From: Pelomonas cellulosilytica
Lineage (GTDB): Bacteria; Pseudomonadota; Gammaproteobacteria; Burkholderiales; Burkholderiaceae_C
Assembly: GCF_021353265.1 (NCBI RefSeq)
Contig: NZ_JAJTWU010000002.1
Location: forward strand, 682,001-746,000
DNA length: 64,000 bases
Reading direction: 5' to 3'
The position numbers and the translations under genes were made by a program. The first letter of the stretch is position 1. Every line of letters starts with the position of its first letter. Below the pieces are notes generated by a model. The model did no database searches. It was not told the DNA's origin and saw only the letters and a list, made by a program, of their open reading frames with translations. Positions 50,719-59,688 of this stretch are shown in pieces.

Positions 50719-50773
50719 TGAAAACTAGGGCGCCCCAAACGACGGTTGTGGCCTCCGCCCGCCGTAGTTTTCA
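50719..50773. repeat. 14-base inverted repeat with 27-base spacer
   Basis: TGAAAACTAGGGCG (50719-50732) and its near-exact reverse complement CGCCGTAGTTTTCA (50760-50773) differ at one position. The stem would be stable. It could be the end pair of a tiny element, a recombination site or a structured RNA; no gene is inside. Confidence 0.6.
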
Positions 50774-50928
50774 AGCTAGCTTCAGGACGGGTTGGGCAAT
50801 GTGGTAGGCGCCGTGGGCTGCCCTGGCTTCGTGCTTCCGCGCTGCGGCGTCTCGCTCCGAGCGTAGGCGCGGCCAGCCGGAGTGAGTGACCCTAGACTCC
50901 TGCAGGGGCTGCGGGCGAATTGACTGGC

Positions 50929-51228
50929 TCAGTCTCCATGCGCGTTCTTCTGCCGATCCTGCCTGGGCGGACTCTTGGTGTCGTTGTCACCAGTTGCCAG
51001 CACGCCGGCGCGCCGGGTCTTCGGAAACAGCAACTTCAAGGCCGGATCGAATACTCCGACACCAGCGCGTGCGTCTTCAGCCATCAGCCGCTCGAAGTCA
51101 GGACTGCCAAACTCCCGACCAACCGGCCTCATCTCGTCCCACGAAAGAAGCTCTTGGTCGAAGGGCTTGCTACGTTGCGTGATGCGTTGCTTGGCGATGG
51201 TCGACCTGCGCTTGCGCTGTGATGGCAT
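50929..51228 (-). CDS. small basic protein of unknown function
   Basis: A 99-residue hypothetical protein. The N-terminus is strongly basic (MPSQRKRRSTIAKQRITQRS). The middle has SWDEMRPVGREFGSPDFERL and the end is polar. A perfect AGGAGG lies five bases before ATG 51228, which is the main support and also decides the start over the upstream in-frame codons. It is divergent from the 78-residue protein at 51288. Confidence 0.55.
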   Translation of the reverse strand: MPSQRKRRSTIAKQRITQRSKPFDQELLSWDEMRPVGREFGSPDFERLMAEDARAGVGVFDPALKLLFPKTRRAGVLATGDNDTKSPPRQDRQKNAHGD

Positions 51229-51287
51229 GTCCGCCTCCTGAAATGTCGGTTGGTTTCCCAGCTTTTCGACGATCACCGGAGTGAATC

Positions 51288-51524
51288 ATGACCAAGACCC
51301 CCATGCAAGTGATCGAGACCCTCAGTGCTGCACAGTCAGTGATGGAGCAGCTCCACACCCGGATAACGGCAGAGCGCGATGTCCTTGATGTCGGCGATCT
51401 CGTTTACATCCAAACCACCATCAAGCAGATTCAAATGCTCTTCCAATCCGCCGCGGAGTACGAAGAACATCTAAACCGCCACTTGGCACGGACTCGCGAC
51501 CGCATTTCTCGGTCTACGTCTTAG
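51288..51524 (+). CDS. small helical protein of unknown function
   Basis: A 78-residue protein that looks entirely alpha-helical (MQVIETLSAAQSVMEQLHTR, then DVGDLVYIQTTIKQIQMLFQ). GGAGTGA lies just upstream of the ATG. No domain is recognised. The short gap to its divergent neighbour suggests a shared promoter region. Confidence 0.55.
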   Translation: MTKTPMQVIETLSAAQSVMEQLHTRITAERDVLDVGDLVYIQTTIKQIQMLFQSAAEYEEHLNRHLARTRDRISRSTS

Positions 51525-51659
51525 TTCAGACCGGTAGCCTTCTGAGCAGGATTGCGTAACTCGGCAATACCGACCGATTCGGTCGACCTTGAGGTATTGT
51601 CTCGCCCTATGACTGCGCCGAGGCGCAATACACGTGATCACGAATCCGGAGCCCATTGA

Positions 51660-52136
51660 ATGACCAAGTCTCTCTCGAGCATCCTGTCCCAGATCGAACG
51701 CCTGCAAAAGGAAGCGGCGAACATCCAATCAGAAGTCGTCACGCGCATCCGTAAAGACATCGCCAAGTACGGCTTGACTGCAGAGCAATTGTTCGGGTCA
51801 GTGGGTGTTCCCAAGCCGGGCCGCACAAGGGCCGGCACCGAACCCGCCAAAGCCGCAAAGCCGCCCAAGTACGCCGACGGCACCGGCAACACCTGGGGCG
51901 GCATGGGAAAACGCCCCGAGTGGATCCGTCAGGCCCTGGCTGCCGGCAAGGCGCTGGAGGACTTCCTGATCAGCAACACCGCAAGCGCTACGCCCGCGAA
52001 GACCAAAGCAACAAAGACCCGCGCCAAGCCGAAGACAACGCCGCTCCCCAAGGCCATAGTCAAGAAGCGCGCAGTTGCCAAGTCGGCCGCATCGCGCAAG
52101 CCGCGCGCCATGGCGGCAGCAGACCCTGAAGTCTGA
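51660..52136 (+). CDS. H-NS-like nucleoid protein with basic tail
   Basis: A 158-residue H-NS family protein. The N-terminal coiled-coil for oligomerisation is at about 4-40. The C-terminal DNA-binding motif is at about 70-102, with GNTWGGMGKRPEWIRQAL, matching the TWxGxGrxPxW core of the beta-proteobacterial H-NS type. An extra lysine/alanine/proline-rich tail (about 110-150; PAKTKATKTRAKPKTTP) resembles histone H1-like tails. H-NS proteins silence A+T-rich foreign DNA. A copy on a mobile element may damp expression of its cargo or protect it from host silencing. A strong stem-loop follows. Confidence 0.85.
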   Translation: MTKSLSSILSQIERLQKEAANIQSEVVTRIRKDIAKYGLTAEQLFGSVGVPKPGRTRAGTEPAKAAKPPKYADGTGNTWGGMGKRPEWIRQALAAGKALEDFLISNTASATPAKTKATKTRAKPKTTPLPKAIVKKRAVAKSAASRKPRAMAAADPEV

Positions 52137-52167
52137 ACACGGTCCTCGCCAGTCCCTGCAAAGATGC

Positions 52168-52196
52168 CATGGTCCGGCCACATACGCCGGACCATG
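52168..52196 (+). terminator. stem-loop downstream of the H-NS-like gene
   Basis: CATGGTCCGGC (52168-52178) and GCCGGACCATG (52186-52196) form a perfect 11-base-pair stem with a seven-base loop, 32 bases after the stop codon. There is no T-run, so it may be a processing or stability element rather than a classical terminator. Confidence 0.6.
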
Positions 52197-52334
52197 CGAC
52201 GCCCCCTTAAAATGGGCTCGACAGCACACGTCGTCAAGCCCAATACCGCGTCGTCAATCAGACCTACGGCAACTGCCCTGTTGGCATCTCGCCCTCGGCG
52301 CAACGCGCTCAGGCCATCGCAAACTCGCGAAACC

Positions 52335-52583
52335 TCAGCTCATGGGCCGGCATCTGGCCGTCCTACCGCGCGGCACGTGCTGCCTGGCTGTACCGTGCTC
52401 GACCGAGCGCTCCCGCAACGCCAGTAACCCGGAGCTCGCCGCGATCTGTCGCCGCGCCGCATGAATGGCCGGCGCGAACTCCGGACTCACGCTGAGCTTG
52501 TAGTCCAGGTAGCTGTCGTGCCGTTCCGGCCAGACTCGCCACCAGGCGAAGAGGCTGTCCGCGCTGCTCAGATCGAGTTGCAT
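52335..52583 (-). CDS. small protein of unknown function
   Basis: An 82-residue protein. The first 50 residues look genuinely protein-like (DLSSADSLFAWWRVWPERHD, then SYLDYKLSVSPEFAPAI) and resemble small proteins I have seen near mobile elements. The last 25 are Arg-rich and could be read-through after an old frameshift. I chose ATG 52583 because a GGAG is correctly placed before it; the frame opens at a GTG six bases upstream. Confidence 0.5.
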   Translation of the reverse strand: MQLDLSSADSLFAWWRVWPERHDSYLDYKLSVSPEFAPAIHAARRQIAASSGLLALRERSVEHGTARQHVPRGRTARCRPMS

Positions 52584-52712
52584 GCGCACTCCATTCAGAA
52601 GAGATCGCCCGTCGTCAGGCCAGTAAGTTCGGGCGGCTTCGACGGCAGGGCCTTCGGGATGCTGACTGGGCCTATGAGGGCGGCACGCTGTGGCACCCCT
52701 TGTTCGGCCTCG

Positions 52713-53400
52713 TCAGATCTCTTCGCTCAGGTCGCGAAACTCCAGTTTGAACTGCCAGCCCTCGAAAGCCGACACCATACGGCCGAGTTCGTCCCAGGAT
52801 ATCTCCCGACCATCGATGACGACCATCGGCACACGCTGATCGTCGTCGGGATCACTACCGATGGTGCCACGCAGGATTAGGGCAACGCTGAACAAGTACC
52901 CGAAATTCGGGCATGGCGCTCGCAAGTCCTTGATTCGCAACGCGGCTCAGACGCACCTGGAGACTTAATCAGCGTTGCCTTAGGCGATCATTCACCTGCG
53001 GCCCGTGGTCGGCGTCATCCAGATGTGTGAGAGCCAAGGCCCGGCGCATCTTGCCAATCAACTTGCCCAGTAACTCCAAAGGGTCATCGTCTGGCTCGCC
53101 GATCACCTGAAACTGATACCCGGCTGGGCTGCTATCTCGCAGCTCAAACGCGTCGATCGCTACGCCGGGCCCGAACAGCCGGGTTCGAAACCGGAACTCG
53201 TGCTCAATGCCACGCCCGTCGACCATGCGCACAGGTTCGAAGGCCACGTGCTCGAACCCTTGCAGACAGAGGCGACTGGCGGCGGCCTCGTTGAAGCATC
53301 GGCCGCAGAGCTGCCGGTAGCCACCCTCCATCGCCCCGTAGTTCACGACATCGTGGGCAGACGCGGGCTGACGGCAGGTCTCGCAGGTGATTGGCGGCAT
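52713..53400 (-). pseudogene. zinc-ribbon / DUF7713-like gene interrupted by a MITE
   Basis: The first part (53400 down to 52984) codes for a protein with a zinc ribbon (CETCRQPASAHDVVNY and CGRCFNEAA) and a following domain (FEPVRMVDGRGIEHEFRFRT). The remainder (52876 down to 52713) codes for VVIDGREISWDELGRMVSAF and GWQFKLEFRD, the expected C-terminal part of the same family. Between them is a 99-base insertion plus a four-base duplication, which shifts the frame. Removing them joins QVNDRL directly to ILRGTIGSDP in frame. So the gene was intact until a small transposon landed in it. The truncated product (143 residues) may still be made. Confidence 0.82.
52881..52979. mobile_element. 99-bp MITE with IS5-like target duplication
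   Basis: The ends are inverted repeats: GGCAACGCTGAACAAGT at the left and GGCAACGCTGATTAAGT read inward from the right (15 of 17 identical). The flanking duplication TTAG is at 52877-52880 and 52980-52983; read on the other strand it is CTAA, fitting the YTAR targets of IS5-group elements. It has no coding capacity, so a related full IS must have moved it. Confidence 0.88.
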
Positions 53401-53436
53401 GGGTGGTGCGGTGGGTGTGGGCGACAGGAAGGTAGG

Positions 53437-53760
53437 CTACGAACGCGGGGCAGCAAACCGATCAAACACCTGCTTGGCCCGTCGGACATTGTCGGTGTTC
53501 AGGTACATCGAGGTCGTGGCCAACGGGGTGTGCCACAGGTTGTCGCGCACCGTGGTCAGCTTGGCACCGCCTTCGAGGCGGCGCGTGGCGCGTCCATTGC
53601 GGCGCGGTGTTGGCAGATTTAGCGCGGGTCGCTTTGGCGCGCCAGTGTCGTCGTAAGGTGTCCTCCGCTTTGCCGCCAGCCAATCGAATGAAGTCCTGGG
53701 TGAGGACACCAGTAGGCTGCCGCTCGGTGATCAGCAGACCAGCCATCGGCGGTGAAGCAG
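53437..53760 (-). pseudogene. degenerate tyrosine integrase, C-terminal remnant
   Basis: One frame ends with KLTTVRDNLWHTPLATTSMY and RRAKQVFDRFAAP, which matches the C-terminus of phage-type tyrosine recombinases around the active-site Tyr. A neighbouring frame (to about 53746) carries LLITERQPTGVLTQDFIRLA, an upstream portion. The two are out of frame and the catalytic Arg/His segments are missing, so this is a remnant of an older integrated element. Limits are approximate. Confidence 0.55.
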
Positions 53761-53834
53761 TCGTCCAGACAGTCAGGCCGGCAGTCCCCGTCGACCCACA
53801 GTAAACGTCTGCTGTTCAGCGATATTCTCTGCGA

Positions 53835-56800
53835 ATGACCGACCATTTCTCCTCTGGCCCTCGCCTCGTTGAACCATCTGGTGATCATAGAAGACAGGCG
53901 GTTGACTCTCTCAGGGGCTACGCATACCAGCTATACGTCAGCGCGCTCGCGTGGCTAAGGCTGCATTCCGAGGAGCGGTTGTATCTCGAGGTGGCTGAGG
54001 ATTTCGCCCTCGTCACCAGGGACGCACTCGAAGGCGTCCAGGTCAAGGATACAAGCGGGTCGGGGCGGGTAACCATCAACTCCGAGGATGTCCGCCAAGC
54101 GTTGGCAAGCTTCGTCGACCTAGTGAAGAGGAACCCGCGTGCGAAAGTGACTCTGCGTTTCCTGTCTACGTCGGAAATCGGCCTAGAGAAGAGCCTGGAG
54201 GATCGCGCCGCTGCTCAACCAGTCCTTGAGTACTGGCGCAAGGCCGCCAGCGGCGCCGATGTAGCTCCGTTGCGAGCGGCAATTTTGCGGGCCGAAATCA
54301 CTGACGAAGTTCGCACGTTCATTCAAGCGCGTGACGACGACGCGCTTCGCCGCGATCTGCTTCAACGTGTGTTCTGGGACTGCGGATTTGCAGCGCTGGA
54401 CGGAGTCAAGCGGGAGCTCGCCGATGCGCTGGTCGTCTACGGGAGCGATCGCCTGCGGCTCACGCCACGCGACGTTGAGGGTCTTCCTGCCATGGTCGTT
54501 GGCGAGGTCCTTGATGCATCGCTTAGAAGCGAAGCGCATGCTCGTTGGCTGGACGCCGCAGCGCTTTTGAGGCTCTGCGAGGAAAGAGCCCGGACGGCAG
54601 TTCCTAAGAGCTTGCTTGAAGACCTTGTTCGCAACGTCTTTTCGAGCTCAGGCGGAGGCTCCGCGCCAGTTGTTTCGCGCAGGCTCCTTGAGAGCGTCAA
54701 TGCAGTCCCGATGCCAACGGACGTGCTGCCTAGGCAGCACGTGGTGCAGGATGTCCTTCAGGCACTGTCGCGGTTCCCGCTTGCATTCTTGAATGCAGGG
54801 ACGGGGATGGGCAAAAGCGTCGTGGCCAGGCTGGTGGCTCGAAGTCGCCCAGGCGAATGGATGATGCTCGACCTGCGGGATCTGTCAGACGATGAGTGTG
54901 AGATCAGGCTCGCTGCCGCTGTTGGAGAAGCTGCTTCTGTAGCGTTGAGCGGCATCCTCGTCGAGGACATCAACCAGCTTGATAGCAGCCGGCGGGTTGC
55001 TTCCGCGTTCGGTCGGCTCGTCGACGCGCTGCGCAGGCGAGATGCCGTGTGTCTTGCGACGTGCTACAGGCCGGTGGCGGGTGGTGTGCTCGACAGCATT
55101 GGCTGTGGCGAGGCTGCCTGCTACACGGTGCCAGCACTCAATGAGTCCGAGGTTGCCCGCCTAGTGCAGAACTACGGCGGCGAGCCAGGGGCGTGGACAC
55201 AAGCTGTGTTCATTCGTGGTGGGCAAGGCCATCCACAGCTAGTTCGCGCAGCGCTAGTGGGCCTACGGCGCCGAGCTTGGCCAGCCAGCGAGCTCTCTAA
55301 CTTCTCGTCCGCTGACGCGCTTGTTGACGACATTGAAAGCGAACGGATGTCGGTGCGACGACGCCTCGTTGAATCGCTTGAGGAGGCCCCGCGAAACCTT
55401 CTCTACAGGACTAGCCTACTGCTTGGTCGATTCCAACGGCAACTAGCACTCGCAATCGGCGGTATCAGCCCTGAGATCAGGTCTCCAGGCGAGGCGCTCG
55501 ATACGCTCGTTGGACCGTGGATTGACTCAGCCGGAAGAGACCTCCTGCGCGTATCGCCGCTGGCTGCGAATTCTGGTTTCAATGTCCTTGCCCGTACTGA
55601 GCAACTCGCTGTTCATAGAGCCGCGGCGGCGTTTCTCTTCTCGGATGGGCTCCGTGTGGACGTCGGCGACGAGCTGTTCTTGCATGCGGTAAGCGGGGAG
55701 CTTGATGAAATTCTTCTTCAGCTGGCCCTTGCGGTAGTTACCGAGTCGGACCAGAAGCATCGCCCCCTGGCCCTCTGGCTGCCCAACCTTCGCGCTGCAT
55801 CCACAGGCAGGGCGATTTCGACTGGACGGGCCGACGTCGCACGCGTTCTTCGGCTAGCTCAATTCCTGCTGGTGGTCGCGATCAGTGACGCTCGGGCTTC
55901 TACCGTGTGGGAGTCGCTATCTCGTGAGACTGCGAATGAAACTGACGTTGAGCAGGCGCGCCGGTTTGAGACCATGGCCCTGAGCAAAGCACTTCTGGCG
56001 TCGAAGTTGGCTGATGCACTTCCAGGATGGCTTCAGCTTCTACGGCGCTTGAGAACCCTTTTCAATGAGGACCCTGAGCTTCAGGAGATCGCAACGCGGG
56101 CTGAACGGGGCGCGCCGCTGTACGAGGGCAGCCGCCCAACGACGTTAGGACTTCTCTTTCTCTTCAACGCATCCAATGTTCAGCACATATCCCAGCAGCT
56201 GGATTTGTTCTTGGCCTTGAACTCCTTGCCAGCGGAGGAGCGACGTGAGTACCTCAGCTTTGCGCTAGCTACACGCGGCGCCATGACGACTGTCGTGAAC
56301 GGACCTTGGCTGGCTGAAGTTAGGCGCGAGACTATCAATGGGCAACGGGCCGCTGGCGAGTACTTGCAAATGTCCGCGATCGCCAACGACTGGGGCGAGC
56401 AAGCCCTGGCGATCGCGCTTCGCGTTGTGTCAAGTGTGATGCTTGATGAGTATGCCAACGACTCCGATCGTGCGCTGGCGACGCTGCGAGCAGCTGAAAG
56501 CGAGTTCGGCCAGCACTTCGACTTGGCTAGGGCACGCGCGAAAATTCATTTCAGGCAACGACGGCACGCCGACATGTTGGCCGTAGTCCATGACCTGTCG
56601 ACGCAGCTAGGAAACTTTGACCCGTTGGAGCGCGCCTTCCTTCTGCGAGAGACAGGCATAGGAGCCGCTGAGCAAGGCGACTGGGCGGGTGCCGCGATTT
56701 GGTTCGAACGCGCCTACGATGATGCTCAGACCTTGCCCAGCGATGCGAGCCGCCGCCTCGCCATCGGGCTTCGTGCAGATATGGCCCTGGCCTACTACAA

Positions 56801-57965
56801 GGGCGGCGAGCAGCACCGGGCGATCGAGCTATACGAGGGCGTCATCGATGCACTTCCTAGCATTGACGGCCAGGATGCTCTGGGAAGTGTCTATCTCAGT
56901 CGAGTCGCCCGTCACGGTGTGCTCTGGCTGTTTCTGCAGGCCACTGGTGAAGACCCAGGTTCCATGGCCGGGGAAGACTTTGCGACCTTGGTGCCGGGCA
57001 TGTGTAGCAACCAGAGTCCGCCCGAGCAGATTCGGGAGAAGGAGCTTGCTTCGCTCGACGTGACTTGGTACCTCTTCGCTGTCGTTGAGAGTCAGAGGAT
57101 GCCGCCGACTGCCGCTCTCGAAAGGCTTCGGGGCCGACTGCGTGGACGCCAGATTCCGAACATGGAACTAATGGTCATCGAACGGCTTGTCGAATCCGCT
57201 ATCGGTTCCCAATCCGTCAACGAGTTCGTTGCGCTATTCAGACCTTGGATAGATCACCTTGTGTACTGGGAGAGCCATCGAGATGCGATGGCGCAGAGTT
57301 CAGTTGCTCATCCGGTCTACGGGGTTGCTCCCGCTGCTCAGGAGGCTCAACTGGCTTCAACGTTCATCATTGAAAGCACGCAGCATTCCATCCTTGGCTT
57401 TTGCATAGTGGCTGCGTGTTGTGGTCACGCCGACCGCATCGCGACTCTGCGTACGGAGCTCCCCAAAAGTCTTCGCCTCTTGGAGGCGGAACGGCTACTG
57501 GATGCGATGCTTGGCACGCACACGATTCCCGACGCTACCGAGCTCCCGGACTTTGCAGCGACGCAGGTTAGGAACGTGATGGTGAACGCGACACTGACGC
57601 CGGAGGAACTGTTCGAGGCCACCCTTCGCTTCTCACAGGTCGCATTGAAGTCCCGTTTCAAGAAGCCAGTTGGAGCCGCCGTCGAGAAGTGGGTTCGCCA
57701 GCGGTGGGGCGCAGAGATGCCGTCCCCGTCTCTCTTCGCCACCCCCAAGCTCGCTATGCCTGCTATCCAGCGGGCGCTCGAAACGTCAGGGCTGGCTGGA
57801 GTCCCTACTGTTCTCCTCGCGGCTGAGCAATACCAACGTCATCGCCTATCGCCGGATCTCCGTGCGTACTTGGTAAGCGCCGCCAAATCGATGCGACCAA
57901 GCAGCGATGCAGTATCGGCGCTCGATAGCAGCCCAGCTCGGGCTTCCTCTGGCGGTACTCGGTGA
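53835..57965 (+). CDS. Cap4-like nuclease / STAND NTPase / helical-repeat protein
   Basis: A 1376-residue protein with the plan of an Avs-type antiphage sensor. N-terminus (about 20-120): a DUF4297/Cap4-like nuclease fold with GYAYQ (28-32), LYLEVAEDFALV (Glu52, Asp56) and the QVK motif Gln69-Lys71. Middle: a STAND-type NTPase with Walker A NAGTGMGKSVVARL (Lys327) and Walker B-like GILVEDINQLD. C-terminal about 700 residues: helical repeats (for example GDWAGAAIWFERAYDDAQTL and GGEQHRAIELYEGVIDALPS) as in TPR sensor domains. By analogy, the repeats sense a phage product, the NTPase oligomerises and the nuclease cuts DNA. The gene is less G+C-rich than the chromosomal part. An OLD-type nuclease gene starts 46 bases later on the same strand. 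Confidence 0.78.
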   Translation: MTDHFSSGPRLVEPSGDHRRQAVDSLRGYAYQLYVSALAWLRLHSEERLYLEVAEDFALVTRDALEGVQVKDTSGSGRVTINSEDVRQALASFVDLVKRNPRAKVTLRFLSTSEIGLEKSLEDRAAAQPVLEYWRKAASGADVAPLRAAILRAEITDEVRTFIQARDDDALRRDLLQRVFWDCGFAALDGVKRELADALVVYGSDRLRLTPRDVEGLPAMVVGEVLDASLRSEAHARWLDAAALLRLCEERARTAVPKSLLEDLVRNVFSSSGGGSAPVVSRRLLESVNAVPMPTDVLPRQHVVQDVLQALSRFPLAFLNAGTGMGKSVVARLVARSRPGEWMMLDLRDLSDDECEIRLAAAVGEAASVALSGILVEDINQLDSSRRVASAFGRLVDALRRRDAVCLATCYRPVAGGVLDSIGCGEAACYTVPALNESEVARLVQNYGGEPGAWTQAVFIRGGQGHPQLVRAALVGLRRRAWPASELSNFSSADALVDDIESERMSVRRRLVESLEEAPRNLLYRTSLLLGRFQRQLALAIGGISPEIRSPGEALDTLVGPWIDSAGRDLLRVSPLAANSGFNVLARTEQLAVHRAAAAFLFSDGLRVDVGDELFLHAVSGELDEILLQLALAVVTESDQKHRPLALWLPNLRAASTGRAISTGRADVARVLRLAQFLLVVAISDARASTVWESLSRETANETDVEQARRFETMALSKALLASKLADALPGWLQLLRRLRTLFNEDPELQEIATRAERGAPLYEGSRPTTLGLLFLFNASNVQHISQQLDLFLALNSLPAEERREYLSFALATRGAMTTVVNGPWLAEVRRETINGQRAAGEYLQMSAIANDWGEQALAIALRVVSSVMLDEYANDSDRALATLRAAESEFGQHFDLARARAKIHFRQRRHADMLAVVHDLSTQLGNFDPLERAFLLRETGIGAAEQGDWAGAAIWFERAYDDAQTLPSDASRRLAIGLRADMALAYYKGGEQHRAIELYEGVIDALPSIDGQDALGSVYLSRVARHGVLWLFLQATGEDPGSMAGEDFATLVPGMCSNQSPPEQIREKELASLDVTWYLFAVVESQRMPPTAALERLRGRLRGRQIPNMELMVIERLVESAIGSQSVNEFVALFRPWIDHLVYWESHRDAMAQSSVAHPVYGVAPAAQEAQLASTFIIESTQHSILGFCIVAACCGHADRIATLRTELPKSLRLLEAERLLDAMLGTHTIPDATELPDFAATQVRNVMVNATLTPEELFEATLRFSQVALKSRFKKPVGAAVEKWVRQRWGAEMPSPSLFATPKLAMPAIQRALETSGLAGVPTVLLAAEQYQRHRLSPDLRAYLVSAAKSMRPSSDAVSALDSSPARASSGGTR

Positions 57966-58011
57966 TAGCGACGGATTCGCAACGAGTCGATAGGGAGCAG
58001 TTCTTCCGCTT

Positions 58012-59688
58012 ATGAGCCCAAAGCACATCTCTCAGTTGCAGTGCCTCTCTCTGCGAGGCCTCGCAAGAGTATCGCAACACGACTTACCGCCGCCCTTTAG
58101 CCGGTCACGAGACCTACAGCTCCAGAGCATCAACGTTTTCGCCGGGCCAAATGGCTGCGGGAAGACAACTGTCTTGGATGCTGTTCGCAGCATCTTTGAG
58201 CCAGAACTTCTGGCCAGACTGCGGCGAGAAAATATCCTGGCTGATACCGTGTCCGGTTTCCGGATGAGATTCGCCGATGGTGCATCGGTCTGGGCGCTCT
58301 TTCATCAGACTGGTCCAGCCCAAGACGAGGAGCAGACTTGGGAATGGGATTGGCAACATACGCAGATGGCCGTTGAGCTACCCTCCGCCGTCCGCACGCC
58401 GGGGCCCATTACAGCGGTATCGACTCTCCCGGTCATGGATCCCATTGGTGAGCAGCATCTCCAGCCCTTCATACCGCCGCTCTCAATGCTCGCCAGGGAA
58501 GGAGCATCATGGCCTCGCACAAAGAGATCAGCACTTGAGCTGAAAGACTACTTGTCGATATTGCCAAGGTTTCAGCATTTGTTCCCGAAGAATGAGAGGC
58601 CGCACCAAGAAGCCGGGTTCAAGTTTGCAGCAAAGGCGGGAGACCTATCGGAAGCAAACGGGGAATTGCATCAGCACCATGGCGATGACCTCTCTCAAAG
58701 CAGTAGAGTGTTGCCCGAGTATCTGCCCTCTGGTTGGAAGCAGATTGTTGATTTGCTTTCATGGGTTGAAAGCTGCAAGGACGACTCCGTTTGCGTGATC
58801 GATGAGCCCGAGAGGCATCTCCACCCCCTTTTGCAACGCGCACTGATCGCAGAGTTGGCCGTTCTGAGCTCAAGAAAGCGTCTGCAGCTGATCATCGCGA
58901 CACACTCTCCTTCGTTTTTGAATCACAGGGCTTGGGGGAGAGATGTTGCTGTCTTTCACCTGTTGGGAGGCCACATTGTCCGCGAACCAGACATCACCGC
59001 AATACTCGATCAGCTCGGATGCGTTGCAAGCGATTTGTGCCAATCCAACGGGGTTGTCTGGGTGGAAGGCCCCTCTGATCGAATCTACATCAACGCATTT
59101 CTGCGCGCTTGGCGCTCGCAGCGGGCGCCGCACAAGTCCCCGTTGATTGAGAACGTGCACTTCTCCTACGCGTTTTTTGATGGTAGCTGCCTCGTTCATT
59201 TCTCAGGGCTCACGTCACCCAGTTCATCATCATTCAATGGCGACGATGCGGCTCTTCTTGAGCAGGTGGGCGACGGTACTGAGCAGCAACCCGAAGACTT
59301 GATTCAGTTACTGCGCTTGAACCGGAACGCTGCCATCTGCATCGACTGCGACAACGACTTCGCTATCGATGATTTCGGATCACTAATCGCGTCGAACACC
59401 CTTGGGCGCACGAAACTCAGGGTGTCAACTGAATTGGCTGGAACTGGAATGGACCCGATCCACATCACCGATGGCTACACGATGGAGTGCTACGTGGCAG
59501 AAGTGATGCCACGGGGATTCCTGCAGGTGTCGGCGGGCCGCGTCGCGGTTGGAGGAAGTAAGGTTCAATTTGCCTTAAGATTCTCACGCTTGTCCGACTC
59601 GGTCATCGCGACCTGCTTCGAGCGTCATCCCGGACTCTGCAACTTCGTGAGGAAGCTGGATTCTGCGATTGAGCAATGGAACGGTTGA
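58012..59688 (+). CDS. OLD-family ATPase / TOPRIM nuclease
   Basis: A 558-residue protein of the OLD (overcoming lysogenisation defect) type, like GajA or other antiphage nucleases. ABC-type ATPase half: Walker A FAGPNGCGKTTVLD (Lys51), Walker B VCVIDEPERHLHP (Asp264-Glu265) and H-loop IIATHSPSF (His about 299). TOPRIM half: VVWVEGPSDRIYINAFL (Glu352) and the acidic cluster AICIDCDNDFAIDD (Asp445, 447, 449). All metal-binding positions look intact. Typical GajA is followed by a UvrD-like GajB on the same strand; here the upstream partner is the STAND protein, so the pair could be a separate two-gene system. Confidence 0.82.
   Translation: MSPKHISQLQCLSLRGLARVSQHDLPPPFSRSRDLQLQSINVFAGPNGCGKTTVLDAVRSIFEPELLARLRRENILADTVSGFRMRFADGASVWALFHQTGPAQDEEQTWEWDWQHTQMAVELPSAVRTPGPITAVSTLPVMDPIGEQHLQPFIPPLSMLAREGASWPRTKRSALELKDYLSILPRFQHLFPKNERPHQEAGFKFAAKAGDLSEANGELHQHHGDDLSQSSRVLPEYLPSGWKQIVDLLSWVESCKDDSVCVIDEPERHLHPLLQRALIAELAVLSSRKRLQLIIATHSPSFLNHRAWGRDVAVFHLLGGHIVREPDITAILDQLGCVASDLCQSNGVVWVEGPSDRIYINAFLRAWRSQRAPHKSPLIENVHFSYAFFDGSCLVHFSGLTSPSSSSFNGDDAALLEQVGDGTEQQPEDLIQLLRLNRNAAICIDCDNDFAIDDFGSLIASNTLGRTKLRVSTELAGTGMDPIHITDGYTMECYVAEVMPRGFLQVSAGRVAVGGSKVQFALRFSRLSDSVIATCFERHPGLCNFVRKLDSAIEQWNG

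Larger units (their letters stand above)
50586..50928. other. 343-base gap without a convincing gene
   Basis: The region holds the HTH-gene promoter area and one long inverted repeat (listed separately). Reading frames here are short and lack ribosome sites. I see no TnsB-type motif, tRNA or terminal repeat that would mark a transposon boundary. Confidence 0.5.
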
